Of a stretch of DNA of 64,000 nt, positions 1 through 8,702 are shown piece after piece. The notes beneath the pieces were generated by a model. It saw only the letters and a program-made list of their open reading frames with translations. It was not told the origin of the DNA and did no database searches. The stretch is from Dactylosporangium vinaceum. Its GTDB lineage: Bacteria; Actinomycetota; Actinomycetes; Mycobacteriales; Micromonosporaceae. The DNA lies in NCBI RefSeq assembly GCF_019904175.1, contig NZ_CP061913.1, positions 4,340,001 to 4,404,000 of the forward strand, given 5' to 3'. Within the stretch, counting starts at the first letter, position 1. Each line of letters opens with the position of its first letter. A program made the position numbers and the translations under genes.

Positions 1-230
1 AGCGTGAACAGCACCAGGAACCGCCGGGCCGGCGGGAGCGGGAGCCGCCGCCCGAGCGGCTCGAACGCGGCTGCGGCGACGGCGCCTGCGGCGATCGTCC
101 ACAGCAGCGCCGCCAGGGCCGGCGGGCGGCCCTGGCGCAGCAGCGAGGCCGCGATGCCGGCGAGGGTGTAGCCGGCGACGATCCACGCGCCGGCCGTCAG
201 CCGGTGGCGCCACAGCAGGGGAGCGGGCAT
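1..230 (-). CDS. Partial membrane protein (N-terminal 76 codons)
   Basis: The reading frame starts at an ATG (complement of 228-230) and runs off the left window edge. The visible 76 residues hold two hydrophobic stretches, roughly residues 13-32 and 38-54, separated by a short basic loop, as in a multi-pass membrane protein. The family cannot be named from this piece. It is divergent from the TMEM175-type gene and shares the short intergenic region containing an inverted repeat. Codon bias (GC third positions) supports real coding. Confidence 0.6.
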   Translation of the reverse strand, partial: MPAPLLWRHRLTAGAWIVAGYTLAGIAASLLRQGRPPALAALLWTIAAGAVAAAAFEPLGRRLPLPPARRFLVLFT

Positions 231-252
231 CGACGACTCCTGTAACTCGATG

Positions 253-274
253 GTGTTAACTAGTCGGGTAACAC
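253..274. promoter_or_regulatory. Candidate TetR-like operator between divergent genes
   Basis: An interrupted palindrome with arms GTGTTA (253-258) and TAACAC (269-274) and partly symmetric centre lies in the 80-bp gap between two divergent genes. Many actinobacterial TetR or MarR regulators bind palindromes of this kind. No such regulator gene is visible here, so the assignment is inference; it may lie beyond the left edge. Confidence 0.35.
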
Positions 275-310
275 TAAAGAGTTCATCGTCAATGGCGCAA
301 GGGAGTCCCG

Positions 311-976
311 TTGGAACGCGCAGCCCTTGGCGCCCCGCCCAGCCCGGCGGAGCGCCTCGTGTTCTTCTCCGACGCGGTGGTGGCCATCGCCATCACCCTG
401 CTGGCCCTCGAACTACCGGTGCCGGAGGGGCGCACCGACGCCGAGTTCCTGCACCGGGCCGCCGAGCTGCGCGGCGACTACGCGGCGTTCCTGATCAGTT
501 TCGCCGTCGTCGGCACGCAGTGGTTCGTGCACAACCGGCTGCTGGCCGGCGTGACGAGCATCGGCGGCCGGCTGCCGCAGTGGAACCTGTTGTGGCTGCT
601 GACGATCGTCGCGACGCCGTTCGTCACCCGCGTGCTCACCGCGGACGGTGCGTTCGCCGCCCGGTTCGCGACCTACGCGGCCACGCAGGCGCTCTCCGGC
701 ATGTTCCTCTGGCTCATGCTGCGCAGCGTCGTCCGCGCCGACCTCCTGGACCCGGACCGCACGATGGCGGCCGCGCAGCGCCGGCTGGTCGCGATGACCG
801 TCGCGTTCCTGATCTCGATCCCGGTCGCGCTTGTCACCCACTGGGCGTACCTGTGCTGGATCGCCGTGCCCCTCGTCGCCCGCGCCGGCGCCCTGGCCGA
901 CCGGCTCCGGGCCGCACCCGGGCCGGCGCGATGGCGTCGCCGATCGGCTCGGTGGAGGGGGGATGCAACGGAGTAG
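311..976 (+). CDS. TMEM175-family (DUF1211) integral membrane protein, putative potassium channel
   Basis: The 221-residue protein carries the family hallmark near its N terminus: an Arg followed by F-S-D (residues 15 and 19-21) and a hydrophobic segment of the AVVAIAITLLALEL type. About six hydrophobic segments follow, and the C terminus is basic. Bacterial TMEM175 proteins are tetrameric potassium-selective channels with the FSD motif in the first pore helix. That is family knowledge; ion selectivity here is inferred. The start is a TTG preceded by AGGGAG at a suitable distance. It is divergent from the partial membrane gene, with a palindrome between them. Confidence 0.85.
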   Translation: MERAALGAPPSPAERLVFFSDAVVAIAITLLALELPVPEGRTDAEFLHRAAELRGDYAAFLISFAVVGTQWFVHNRLLAGVTSIGGRLPQWNLLWLLTIVATPFVTRVLTADGAFAARFATYAATQALSGMFLWLMLRSVVRADLLDPDRTMAAAQRRLVAMTVAFLISIPVALVTHWAYLCWIAVPLVARAGALADRLRAAPGPARWRRRSARWRGDATE

Positions 977-1568
977 CCGAAGCGCGCTCCCGGGCGACGG
1001 CTGCCGACCCGGCGCACCGGTCTGTGCCGTGCCGAACGTGCTCGGCAGCGTCATCGCGCTCGCGGTACGGCGGCATCTCGCGGCGCCACGAGGTCGCCGC
1101 CACCGACCGCGCGGCCGAATTCGCCTTCCGGCGGACGTGCTCGGCTGCGTCGGCAAGTGCGAGGACGACCGGCAACGCCCAGCGTGGGTACGGGATCGGG
1201 TCGGCGTCGATCCAAAGGTGGGCCCGAAACTCACGAGCATCGGAAACTACCCGAACGGGAATAGTTCCCGGACTGGCCGACAAATCGCAGGTCCTGCTGG
1301 CGGAGCTTCATGCCACCGCCGTCAGGGGCCACGGCACGGGTCAGGCCCAGCCCGGCGGTCGGCTGGAGCGACGTTCAGTAGCGGGACCGGGCCTCAGACG
1401 GCTACCGGATCTGCCGATGAGCGGACACCGAACAGAACGGCCAGCCTGCATCAGCCGAAAGCGCCTAATTGATTCAGCTTCGAGTACTAATGGAATCAAC
1501 TCCGCCAAACTGACGTCACGTAATCTGATAATTCTGCCGCGTTGACAGGGCAGAAGCGATCTAAGATA
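977..1568. other. 592-bp region without a convincing gene
   Basis: No frame has a good start plus consistent codon bias. An imperfect direct repeat is visible (CGTGCTCGGCAGCGTC near 1038 and CGTGCTCGGCTGCGTC near 1136). A minus-strand open frame over 834-1283 is partly protein-like but overlaps the channel gene and has no ribosome site; it may be gene debris. Base composition becomes AT-richer after about 1450, marking the edge of the next island. Confidence 0.5.
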
Positions 1569-2405
1569 TCAACCATCGGCATTTCGGCTAACCCCCGGTG
1601 GGATGATCGGCCGCTGACTATGCACTCCGTAAATCCGAGCGATCGCTCGTGCGATAGCTTTGGCTGTAGCGCCCTTGCCCCGTATTGCTCGAACCTGCCG
1701 CCCGGCACGAATGCGGCGATTCAACCTATCTCGTACCGCGGCCTGCTGGGACTTGGTGCCATCAACATACTTCAGAGAGAGATCGACGATATCTTCATGC
1801 GATGCTAAAAGCTGTTCAGCCTTCGCGGGATCCACTGGATAGCCTCTGGTATCCGGGAGCCAGTCCCTGCGCCCTCGAACCTCTCGGACTGACCAGTCGA
1901 CAGGTTCATGCAGTAGGTGCGCCAGATCTTCAAAAAAAGTGTCGGCATGCGCGAGATCCACCCACCTATTTAGTGGCCAGAAAATGTCTCCACCTGCGGC
2001 TGCGAATCTCGCCCGCAATTCGTCCTGATCGTACCACTGAGACATCATTGCAACGACAAGCATATCGGCGATGCTCGCTTTTTGCTCCTCAAGCGAAATG
2101 GCTCGCCCCGTGCTCTCCTTAAGGAACTCCGCTATACTGCTCTCCCCGCGAACGGTGCGCGCAAGCCTCGTAATGGCGATTCCGGAATATTGATCCGGAC
2201 TGTATGAACGTCGGTCGTGCGCATCTAGCACGATCGCGTCGAGATCCCGAAACGGCAAATTCACCGCTTCTTGAAAATCTACGCGAAATCGGACATCAAT
2301 TCCCAAGTTGGGAGTGAGTGTTGCAGCCAGGCCTTCCCGGAGTTCAACCAAGTCGTCGACGATAGCAACGCGCAGCATGCGCAATTCAGGCGGCATGGCT
2401 CTCAC
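1569..2405 (-). CDS. Atypical response regulator (receiver domain plus predicted helix-turn-helix)
   Basis: The N terminus has the receiver signature: hydrophobic strand then D17-D18, and a second strand ending in V-L-D61-A as likely phosphoacceptor. A later VVAMMSQ strand plus amphipathic helix fits the end of a receiver fold. The usual Ser/Thr and Lys switch residues are not obvious. The last 60 residues are basic and helical with a plausible DNA-binding turn (about 215-255). It resembles actinobacterial orphan-type regulators with divergent receivers. It overlaps the 3' end of the upstream membrane gene by 20 bp, so both are probably co-translated. ATGs at codons 1, 4 and 10 could each be the start. 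DNA here is AT-richer than the genome, suggesting transfer. Confidence 0.65.
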   Translation of the reverse strand: MRAMPPELRMLRVAIVDDLVELREGLAATLTPNLGIDVRFRVDFQEAVNLPFRDLDAIVLDAHDRRSYSPDQYSGIAITRLARTVRGESSIAEFLKESTGRAISLEEQKASIADMLVVAMMSQWYDQDELRARFAAAGGDIFWPLNRWVDLAHADTFFEDLAHLLHEPVDWSVREVRGRRDWLPDTRGYPVDPAKAEQLLASHEDIVDLSLKYVDGTKSQQAAVRDRLNRRIRAGRQVRAIRGKGATAKAIARAIARIYGVHSQRPIIPPGVSRNADG

Positions 2406-4347
2406 GATCGTTTAGAATCGCCTCCGCTCGATCAAGCTCAGCTTGTACTAACTTGAACTCCGTTACTGTCAACAGCCGCCCTTCCTCTCCGTGAAGACGC
2501 GTTCGAATCGCATGAGTCTGATGTCGGAGCCAAGCCCTGGCTTGCGCGCGGCCCTCCTCGGCCTGAATCGAAGCGCGCTGCCGCAACAAAGCGCGCCGGC
2601 GCGCCGTATATTGTTCTGCTATTCCATTCGCGACTGCATGCGCAGCCGACGCTGAAACAGCCGGCGCCGCAATCCATATTGCGTCCGAGACCAGTGTGCG
2701 CAAGTTACCCGCCTTACTAGCACAGAGAGCGAGAATACCCAAGGTCGACGCCGCACCCACAAACTTTGCAGAGCGGCTTAGATCGGACCAGTAGGCGCCT
2801 AGCACGTGGGCCATGGCAAAGGTACCGAATCGGCCTGGAGTGGATCGCAAAGAAGAACGGTGCGCGGATTGGGCCTCGGCTATTGAGCCAGCGGCTGCCA
2901 TGGCTAGCGCAAGCGGCAAAACGGACCGATGTCGCAACGGATGCAAACTGTGCCCGCGATACCAGATTGCTGCAGAGAGTCCGAGTAGTCCAAGACTTCC
3001 AGCCGTCTTGGCAAGTAAAACGCTGGCTGACCTATTAAGTGGAACGAAATTTAGAATCGCTGCGGCTATTAAACCGATGAACCTCGCGTCGAAGGTCCAT
3101 GATGGTAGTATCTCAACTCCCCGCTCCAGTTCAAGTGAACACGAGAATCTACCATCAGTCAACTTTAAATACGCTCCCCTTCCTAGCGATACGGACAGCT
3201 TGACTGCGCCCAGAAATGGTTGATTCTTCAAAACTACAGTAAGCTTATCGACGAGCGCTGTTGGTATGACTGTTTCTGAAATTCGGTCGTCAGCCAACTG
3301 AACGACAACCCCGTCAGCAAGCCGTGGGTTGAAAATGCGCATGTTCACCTCCTGGACCGCTTCCGCTAGCGTCCAGTAACTGCGCTCCTCAAGGCCTGCA
3401 GCTCTAAGATTTTTACCCTTTCCGACGAAACGCATCCGCGAGCGCGCAGCTTGCTTCACGTTTCGCAAGTACTCTTCTTCGGGTGGGAACGACGCAAACT
3501 CTCTTTCGACCGATCGGGAGCGTGCCCTAGCGAAGAAGAGCAGCCTCACCGCGTGTTCGAGATACTCTCCGACTGGAGTTTGGCCGTCGGCGAGTTCGAT
3601 TTGCCAGCCCGATGCGAAGGCAGATTCCAAGGCTGCGGTGGTGTATTGCTCGTCTTGCTGGAGGGCTGCCTGTATTTCCTCGCGCTCAAGCCAATTGAGC
3701 AACAGGCCAGGTAATACACCCAAAGAAGCCAACAGCAATGGGGCAACCCGTACCCTCCTGTCGGCTAGCATATCCGTAGTTATTTGGATCACGACTGGTG
3801 TCAGTACATCGATTGCAAGATCCCAATCTTTGGCGCGAAATCCTGCCTCCAACGAAAGTTCAAGTTGGCGCGAGGCACCGATCAGCGCAGATTCTGCGCT
3901 ATCGATTGTCAACTGTGTCCACAAGGCCGCGTCAATTGCTCCACAGATCAGTGAAAGGACCCTGGTTTGTACGGATCTGCCTGTTTGCCGAGAGACGCCA
4001 GCTAAATAGACATCCGTTATAGCGCCCAGCGCAGTGACTGCCATATCGACCCCGAGTCTCCCCGTCCCCATGCGCGAGACGAGAGGCCATACCCGACGAG
4101 GGACTGAAAAGGCGTAGAAGATCTGAGGCTGCGCCGCTGCAAGCGCAGAAGGGGCTGACGGAGGCAAGGTAATACGGTGATCAAAAACCGAGCCCTCATC
4201 CACACGCCGTTCTTGATGCCGCACAGTTTTCGCCCCCAACTGTGCGGCACTTGCATGGTCTCTTTGGGCTATGAGCGGCGCTACAGCCTTGGAGGACATC
4301 ATGGACCGCACGATCGCTACAGTCGTCGCTGTTTCGACGCTGGTCAT
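2386..4347 (-). CDS. Large membrane protein partnered with the atypical response regulator (possible divergent sensor)
   Basis: The 653-residue frame has a soluble N-terminal half with one hydrophobic segment near residue 215. About five hydrophobic segments follow between residues 415 and 580. The C-terminal tail is an Arg/Glu-rich helix with the pattern R-A-W-L-R-H-Q-T-H, loosely like the His-box helix of NarL/DesK-type kinases. No ATP-binding (N, G1, G2) motifs follow; the protein ends where the regulator begins. A sensor role is inferred from that overlap. The first 50-60 residues look poorly coding, so a later GTG (complement near 4200) may be the true start. Low GC relative to the genome suggests acquisition. 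Confidence 0.6.
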   Translation of the reverse strand: MTSVETATTVAIVRSMMSSKAVAPLIAQRDHASAAQLGAKTVRHQERRVDEGSVFDHRITLPPSAPSALAAAQPQIFYAFSVPRRVWPLVSRMGTGRLGVDMAVTALGAITDVYLAGVSRQTGRSVQTRVLSLICGAIDAALWTQLTIDSAESALIGASRQLELSLEAGFRAKDWDLAIDVLTPVVIQITTDMLADRRVRVAPLLLASLGVLPGLLLNWLEREEIQAALQQDEQYTTAALESAFASGWQIELADGQTPVGEYLEHAVRLLFFARARSRSVEREFASFPPEEEYLRNVKQAARSRMRFVGKGKNLRAAGLEERSYWTLAEAVQEVNMRIFNPRLADGVVVQLADDRISETVIPTALVDKLTVVLKNQPFLGAVKLSVSLGRGAYLKLTDGRFSCSLELERGVEILPSWTFDARFIGLIAAAILNFVPLNRSASVLLAKTAGSLGLLGLSAAIWYRGHSLHPLRHRSVLPLALAMAAAGSIAEAQSAHRSSLRSTPGRFGTFAMAHVLGAYWSDLSRSAKFVGAASTLGILALCASKAGNLRTLVSDAIWIAAPAVSASAAHAVANGIAEQYTARRRALLRQRASIQAEEGRAQARAWLRHQTHAIRTRLHGEEGRLLTVTEFKLVQAELDRAEAILNDRESHAA

Positions 4348-4453
4348 CCAGATTCGTTACCTCGCTCGGCAAGTCCACCTGACGGTCGCGCAGGTCCGAA
4401 AGACTCTCGCCGCCTTGCGGCGTGCCCGGAAGGCTGGTCGCCGGCGAGCCTGA
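4301..4453 (+). CDS. Possible small basic membrane peptide (50 aa)
   Basis: An ATG at 4301 is preceded by a strong GGAGGA at 4291-4296. The frame encodes 50 residues: a short hydrophobic stretch (about 5-19) followed by a strongly basic tail ending in GRRRA. It overlaps, on the opposite strand, the doubtful N-terminal codons of the membrane gene, which argues that one of the two starts is wrong. No family is recognised. The ribosome site is the main support. Confidence 0.35.
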   Translation: MDRTIATVVAVSTLVIQIRYLARQVHLTVAQVRKTLAALRRARKAGRRRA

Positions 4454-4509
4454 TAGCTCGTCCTTCGGCCGCCGCCTCGGCGCAGATCCGGGCGGCGGCC
4501 GCCACTCGT

Positions 4510-5475
4510 TTATGCTTTCCGGCCGCTCGTGTTCTCCTCGAGATCCCGGCGTAGCTCTTTGGGGAGCGAGAAGAGAAGATCCTCTTCGGCTGCGACGACA
4601 TCTTCAATGTGCTCAAAGCCGTGATCAACGAGGTACGCAATGACGTCCTGCACCAAAACTTCCGGAACGCTCGCACCGGAGGTTAGCCCGACCGTTTCCA
4701 CGGCATCGAGCCATGCATCATCGATCTCGCTCGCGTTGTCGACTCGATGGGCTGAACGTGCCCCATACTCCAGCGCGACCTCAACGAGGCGTACAGAGTT
4801 TGAGGAGTTGCTTGATCCGACGACGATGACCAACTCGGATTGCCTCGCCATCTTCTTCACCGCGTTTTGACGATTTTGGGTCGCGTAGCAGATGTCGTCG
4901 CTGGGTGGATCCTGCAATCTTGGGAACCGTTCACGCAAACGTTCCACTGTGGCTGCAGTTTCGTCGACCGAAAGGGTCGTCTGAGACAACCAGACCACTT
5001 TGTTCGGATCGCGAACAACGACCCGTTCGACATCGCCAGGACCATCCACGACGTGGATGTTCTGTGGGGCCTCGCCAGCAGTACCCTCTACTTCCTCGTG
5101 GCCGACATGACCGATAAGAAGAATGTCATAGTCGTCCGCGGCGAACCGGATGGCCTCCTTGTGCACCTTGGTTACCAGCGGACAAGTGGCATCAATGGTG
5201 CGCAGTTCACGACGTTTGGCGGCCTCATGAACACTCGGAGCAACTCCATGCGCCGAGAAAATGACAAGTGCGCCTTGGGGAACCTCATCTGTGTCGTCGA
5301 CGAAGATCGCCCCCCGCCGCTCAAGCACTTCAACGACGTGTTTGTTGTGTACGATCTGTTTGCGTACGTATACCGGCGCCCCGTAGCGTTCGAGCGCCTT
5401 TTCGACCGCGACGACTGCTCGATCTACGCCAGCACAGTACCCGCGCGGCGACGCGAGAAGGATTCGCTTAGTCAT
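4510..5475 (-). CDS. ispH: 4-hydroxy-3-methylbut-2-enyl diphosphate reductase
   Basis: This cytosolic iron-sulfur enzyme makes the last step of the MEP isoprenoid pathway, reducing HMBPP to IPP and DMAPP. The three cluster cysteines are present: C14 in [10 protein letters not shown]98 in [11 protein letters not shown] and C196 in [11 protein letters not shown]. Also visible are H43, H76 in SAHGV, the proton-donor glutamate E128 in GHEEVEGT and the SNSSNSVRL substrate loop. Its 321 residues match the family length, and the start ATG is preceded by GAGAGG. It stands alone without other MEP genes, beside an AT-rich island, and may be a second copy in this genome. Confidence 0.97.
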   Translation of the reverse strand: MTKRILLASPRGYCAGVDRAVVAVEKALERYGAPVYVRKQIVHNKHVVEVLERRGAIFVDDTDEVPQGALVIFSAHGVAPSVHEAAKRRELRTIDATCPLVTKVHKEAIRFAADDYDILLIGHVGHEEVEGTAGEAPQNIHVVDGPGDVERVVVRDPNKVVWLSQTTLSVDETAATVERLRERFPRLQDPPSDDICYATQNRQNAVKKMARQSELVIVVGSSNSSNSVRLVEVALEYGARSAHRVDNASEIDDAWLDAVETVGLTSGASVPEVLVQDVIAYLVDHGFEHIEDVVAAEEDLLFSLPKELRRDLEENTSGRKA

Positions 5476-5809
5476 GTTCGTGCCTCTCGTTGTTGGTTGC
5501 GAGTTGCACTGCCCGCGGCGGAGTATACAGCCTCGGTGGCGTCCGTATTGTCGTTGATCTTTCAGCTCAAAGGCGCGCGCTCGACGCAGCAGTGGGTGCC
5601 CACCGATCAGACGATCCTAGTTCTTGATCGTTATTGCGTCACCGTTCATGACGCTGGCATCGCGTCTGTCGCATGATCACGTTTACGCTCATGCCGCTGC
5701 GGGAGCGCGGCGATCGGCTAGGGCTCGTTACGGAACGTGAATGCACCTGGCGACGTCGGAACGTCCGATCCCGCGTTGTCCAGTTGATGTGGAACGGCAT
5801 CTTGGCCGC
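5476..5809. other. Intergenic region upstream of ispH with one repeat copy
   Basis: No gene is supported in these 334 bp. The region holds the ispH upstream sequence and a copy of the dispersed repeat at 5681-5700, about 205 bp before the ispH start. Confidence 0.5.
5681..5700 (-). repeat. Dispersed repeat, copy A
   Basis: GTTTACGCTCATGCCGCTGC on the plus strand matches the shared core at all but one or two positions. Read on the minus strand it is ...GGCATGAGCGTAAAC, pointing toward ispH. Confidence 0.6.
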
Positions 5810-6523
5810 TCAGTCGACGCGGATGTGTAACGCCGTGGTATTCGGTTCATCGGCAAAGCGTGCGGCGAACTCATCCTGCAGGGAGAACAGTTCCGCTGTG
5901 GGCGCCGGACGACGGGTGGTTGCGGCGAGGTCCTGTTGTGCTTCGCGTGACCACAGGAAAGGGTAGACCGTCAAGCCGTGCGACAGCGGTAGCGCTCGGG
6001 TCTCCGCCTGCCAACCCTTCCACCGCAATGCAGCGTAGAACTCTGCGGTACCGCCCTCGGCGATCCACGTCAGCCAGGTGCCATGACCTGCACCGCAGGG
6101 CTCCCACGTCAACGAATCGGAACCGAAGTAGCACACCTCGCCGGCGTCTCCCGGACGGCCGATCGCCGCTGGATCGGCTCCGTTGACCTCGAACCGCCCA
6201 CCAAGCACATCATGACCAACCAAGAGCGAAGCAGGCGGCCGGCCACCGCCAGGCAGGCCGTTGGCCTGTGCCAGCGACGGCAGGCCGGCCGCATCGCCGC
6301 CGCCGAGCACCCTCAGCCAACCGTCCTCGACGAGCAACCCACCTGTGTGCAAGGCCAGAGCGCCGAGCCGGGACCTGGTGGACACCTGCAGTCGATACAG
6401 GCAATTACGACCGGCCTCGGCGGCAACCGGCAGAATGACGATCTCCGGATTCGACAGCAGCTCCGCCTCCAGCGCGGGCCACGCCGACTCCGGCGCCGCC
6501 GTCAACTCTTCTACACTGCGCAC
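5810..6523 (-). CDS. DUF2625 family protein
   Basis: The 237-residue soluble protein begins at a GTG with R-S-V-E-E-L-T, as DUF2625 proteins usually do. It shows conserved family patterns: WLRVLGGG near residue 90, then SLAQAN and LLVGHDVLGGRFEVNG, YFGSDSLTWEP, and a C-terminal WKGWQAE. Function is unknown; DUF2625 occurs as scattered single genes, and an immunity or accessory role has been suggested only by context. The frame stays open upstream to 6862, and an ATG inside repeat copy B (about 6599) is in frame, adding 25 residues (MSVNQD...). I prefer the GTG because homologous N termini start there. Confidence 0.85.
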   Translation of the reverse strand: MRSVEELTAAPESAWPALEAELLSNPEIVILPVAAEAGRNCLYRLQVSTRSRLGALALHTGGLLVEDGWLRVLGGGDAAGLPSLAQANGLPGGGRPPASLLVGHDVLGGRFEVNGADPAAIGRPGDAGEVCYFGSDSLTWEPCGAGHGTWLTWIAEGGTAEFYAALRWKGWQAETRALPLSHGLTVYPFLWSREAQQDLAATTRRPAPTAELFSLQDEFAARFADEPNTTALHIRVD

Positions 6524-6585
6524 CCGATCATCATGCCTCGCGTACGAGATAGAACCCGTGGCAACGGTCAGCCCAACGAGATCTT

Positions 6586-6700
6586 GGTTTACGCTCATGC
6601 CGCCGTTCGTGCGCGGCAACCAAACAAGGTTGTCACGGTCGGTCGCGGTGATGCTGGTCGGCCGGCTCGCGACTCTGCCGAAGAGCGCGCACCTGATCAT
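6586..6700 (-). repeat. Dispersed repeat, copy B (core 6586-6605)
   Basis: The core GGTTTACGCTCATGCCGCCG is preceded by GATCTT as in copy D. Similarity to copy D resumes at the other end (GACTCTGCCGAAGAGCGCGC here, GACTCTGCCAAATCGCGCGC there), so the element may be about 115 bp. It lies 63 bp upstream of the DUF2625 start in the same relative orientation as copies A and C. Confidence 0.6.
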
Positions 6701-7079
6701 GGATGCCTCTGCCGGCGTTGCGAGGCCGGCTGGATTTCCGGCTCGGCCTGCCAGCCGGCGCCGTGTCAACCTGGAGCCGGTCCGCCCGCGCAACGGCCGC
6801 TCAGCAGCCGGCCACGGTGTGCTCCAGGGCGATGAAGGCGGCGCCGCGGGCGATGTCGTCACCGGTGTCGAGGCTGGCGGCCCCGGCGGCGACGTAGCCG
6901 AGTCCGGCTGGGTCGAGCCACCAGCAGCACCGCCACGACGGGCAGACTGCGACGCACGGTCGCCCCTTCGCTCATCCGGGCATCACGGCCGGATGATGGG
7001 GAACCCACCGCCCGGTTCACGGACACTTATGCTGCCGGGTGTGGTAGACCATCCAAAGCCGGCAGGGTACGGACTTGTC

Positions 7080-7550
7080 ATGCTCCGAATCCGCAGCGTC
7101 CAGGACGACGACGGCCGCGCACCCGAGCGCAACTGGCCACAGCCGGCGGAGGGCGAAGGTCTCTGGGCCACCCCGTTGGGCGACGGCCTATACCGGCTCG
7201 AGAATGTCCCGTGGTTCGACCCGAACTCTGCCATCTACGACGTCGTCACAGCCGTCGAGTTCGAGGGCACACGCTGGGTCATGCAGAAAGCTCAGTGGTC
7301 CGGCCACCTCACCATCTGGGTGACCCGATGCGACCCGGCCGCGGTACTCGCCACATTCGCTGAACTCGGCGTCACCGGTGAGAGCGCGGCACCGGCTTAC
7401 GACCTGGCGGCGTTGGACATTCCACCGGACGCGGACTTCCGGGCCATCCGCGGAATGCTGCGCGCGGGAAAGGCCGCTGGAACCTGGGACTTCCATGAGG
7501 CGTGCGTGTCCGCCGAGTGGTCCAATGTGGACACCAGCACCGCACCGTAA
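7080..7550 (+). CDS. DUF4265 family protein
   Basis: The 156-residue protein has the DUF4265 pattern: an early strand, E-G-L-W-A near residue 27, then G-L-Y-R-L-E-N-V-P-W-F and a central D-V-V-T-A-V-E. A second alpha/beta half includes T-G-E-S and a C-terminal DFHEACVS. Function is unknown; the family is common next to toxin-immunity style genes. The start is uncertain: ATG 7080 matches homologues best, while in-frame ATG 7029 and GTG 7041 lie upstream and none has a strong ribosome site. It is a single gene between repeat copies B and C. Confidence 0.8.
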   Translation: MLRIRSVQDDDGRAPERNWPQPAEGEGLWATPLGDGLYRLENVPWFDPNSAIYDVVTAVEFEGTRWVMQKAQWSGHLTIWVTRCDPAAVLATFAELGVTGESAAPAYDLAALDIPPDADFRAIRGMLRAGKAAGTWDFHEACVSAEWSNVDTSTAP

Positions 7551-7737
7551 GCGATTCGAGTACGTCGCCGCCAGCACAGCTTGAATCGTCTCCTGTCGGC
7601 TTCCTCATCTGCCGCAACGCGCTCGCTGCTCGGTCGCGTGCTGGGCTTGGCTACAGCGCCGGGCCGCCCGTGCGCATGATCGCGATGCCGGCGGCAGCTG
7701 CCGTGAAGGCGTCGGCGAGCTTGGCGATGTTATCGAC

Positions 7738-7998
7738 TTAATCCCACTGGACCAGCTCGCCATTCGACTTGATCTCGAACTGGAAGCACTGCAGGGCCCT
7801 GGTAACGAAGACACCGTACCGGCCGTTGTCCTCGCCCTCGATCAGCCCCGCGAGCAGAACTTCGGAGTGGAGCAGGCCGTGCCCGGCCAGCAAAGCCCGC
7901 AGATCTGCGAAGTCAGGATCGTGGCGCAGCATCTCCGTGAGCTCCCCGACCTCGAAACGTCGTTGCGTCTCAACGCGGTCCGAATCATGCGCACTCAT
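7738..7998 (-). CDS. Small conserved-looking protein (86 aa), possibly shortened by a stop codon
   Basis: The soluble acidic 86-residue product begins MSAHDSDRVETQRRFE and ends GELVQWD. The ATG is preceded by GAGG at short distance. No family is recognised. The reading frame continues after the TAA (7738-7740) for 28 well-biased codons (complement of 7651-7737, VDNIAKLADAFTAAAAGIAI then eight more residues) to a TAG, so the ancestral protein may have been about 115 residues. A sequencing error or nonsense mutation are both possible. Confidence 0.6.
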   Translation of the reverse strand: MSAHDSDRVETQRRFEVGELTEMLRHDPDFADLRALLAGHGLLHSEVLLAGLIEGEDNGRYGVFVTRALQCFQFEIKSNGELVQWD

Positions 7999-8229
7999 AC
8001 CTCATGATCCTGCAATGTCGCCACGGAATCCGCCGTTCTCGCCGCAACGCTCCCGCTGATCGGCGAACCGCGGGCCACGACGCACGTCGTCAAACGTGTT
8101 CAATCACGCAGTCACATCCGTCCCGGCACCGATTGGAGTGCGCGCTCATGGCCCCCCTGCGCTCGTTGACCGGGAACCAGGTAGCGCGGGCTTGCAGGGC
8201 GGAGCGGCGATGTTGCTGACCATCCGTGA

Positions 8230-8673
8230 CTATGCCGGGCGGGTGCTGTCGAGGGCGAACCACCCGGTGTCGCCGAGGACTCGCAGTGCACCCTTGTCCG
8301 ACAGCTGATGGCACGCTGTGTCCAGGTCCTCAGGCGCGACGGCGGGCGCAGCGCAGCTGGCGAGGAATTGCTGGATGCGCCAAACGTCGGCGGCCTCGAC
8401 CATGGCCCCGGTTGCTGGATCGCGACGGAGGTCCACGTCAACCTCACGTCCGCGCCGGTCGGTCATGCGGCAGCCCGCGCCGTGGGCGAGGTACTCGACC
8501 CCGGAGGTGGTGGTTCCTTGGCGGCCGAGCACACGGTCCGTTCGGACAGCGCGCATGAGGTCGGCAATTCCGCCGAGGCCGGCGAGGTCACCGAGCAGTG
8601 CTGCCCTGATCTCGCAGTAGGCAGCGAGGAAGGTTTGCACCGCCGCGACCGCATCCAAAGGATCTTGAGCCAT
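8230..8673 (-). CDS. DUF6896-like domain protein
   Basis: The 147-residue soluble protein shows an N-terminal helix (FLAAYCEIRAALL), a central E-Y-L-A-H-G-A-G-C-R followed by E-V-D-V-D-L, and a D-V-W-R-I-Q-Q-F-L helix. This order is typical of the DUF6896 family of actinobacterial proteins of unknown role. The C-terminal 40 residues form a second small domain ending WFALDSTRPA. Repeat copy C lies 30 bp upstream of the ATG. It is a single-gene unit. Confidence 0.75.
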   Translation of the reverse strand: MAQDPLDAVAAVQTFLAAYCEIRAALLGDLAGLGGIADLMRAVRTDRVLGRQGTTTSGVEYLAHGAGCRMTDRRGREVDVDLRRDPATGAMVEAADVWRIQQFLASCAAPAVAPEDLDTACHQLSDKGALRVLGDTGWFALDSTRPA

Positions 8674-8702
8674 CGCCCGATTATCTCAATGCCGACCCCA
8701 CA

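Noticed and set aside
834-1283. 149-codon minus-strand frame with partly natural sequence
   Set aside because: Overlaps the TMEM175-type gene, lacks a ribosome site and shows no family; at most gene debris.
6800-6960. Minus-strand frame ending A-F-I-A-L-E-H-T-V-A-G-C, stop
   Set aside because: Looks like a protein end but has no start within reach; too short to annotate.
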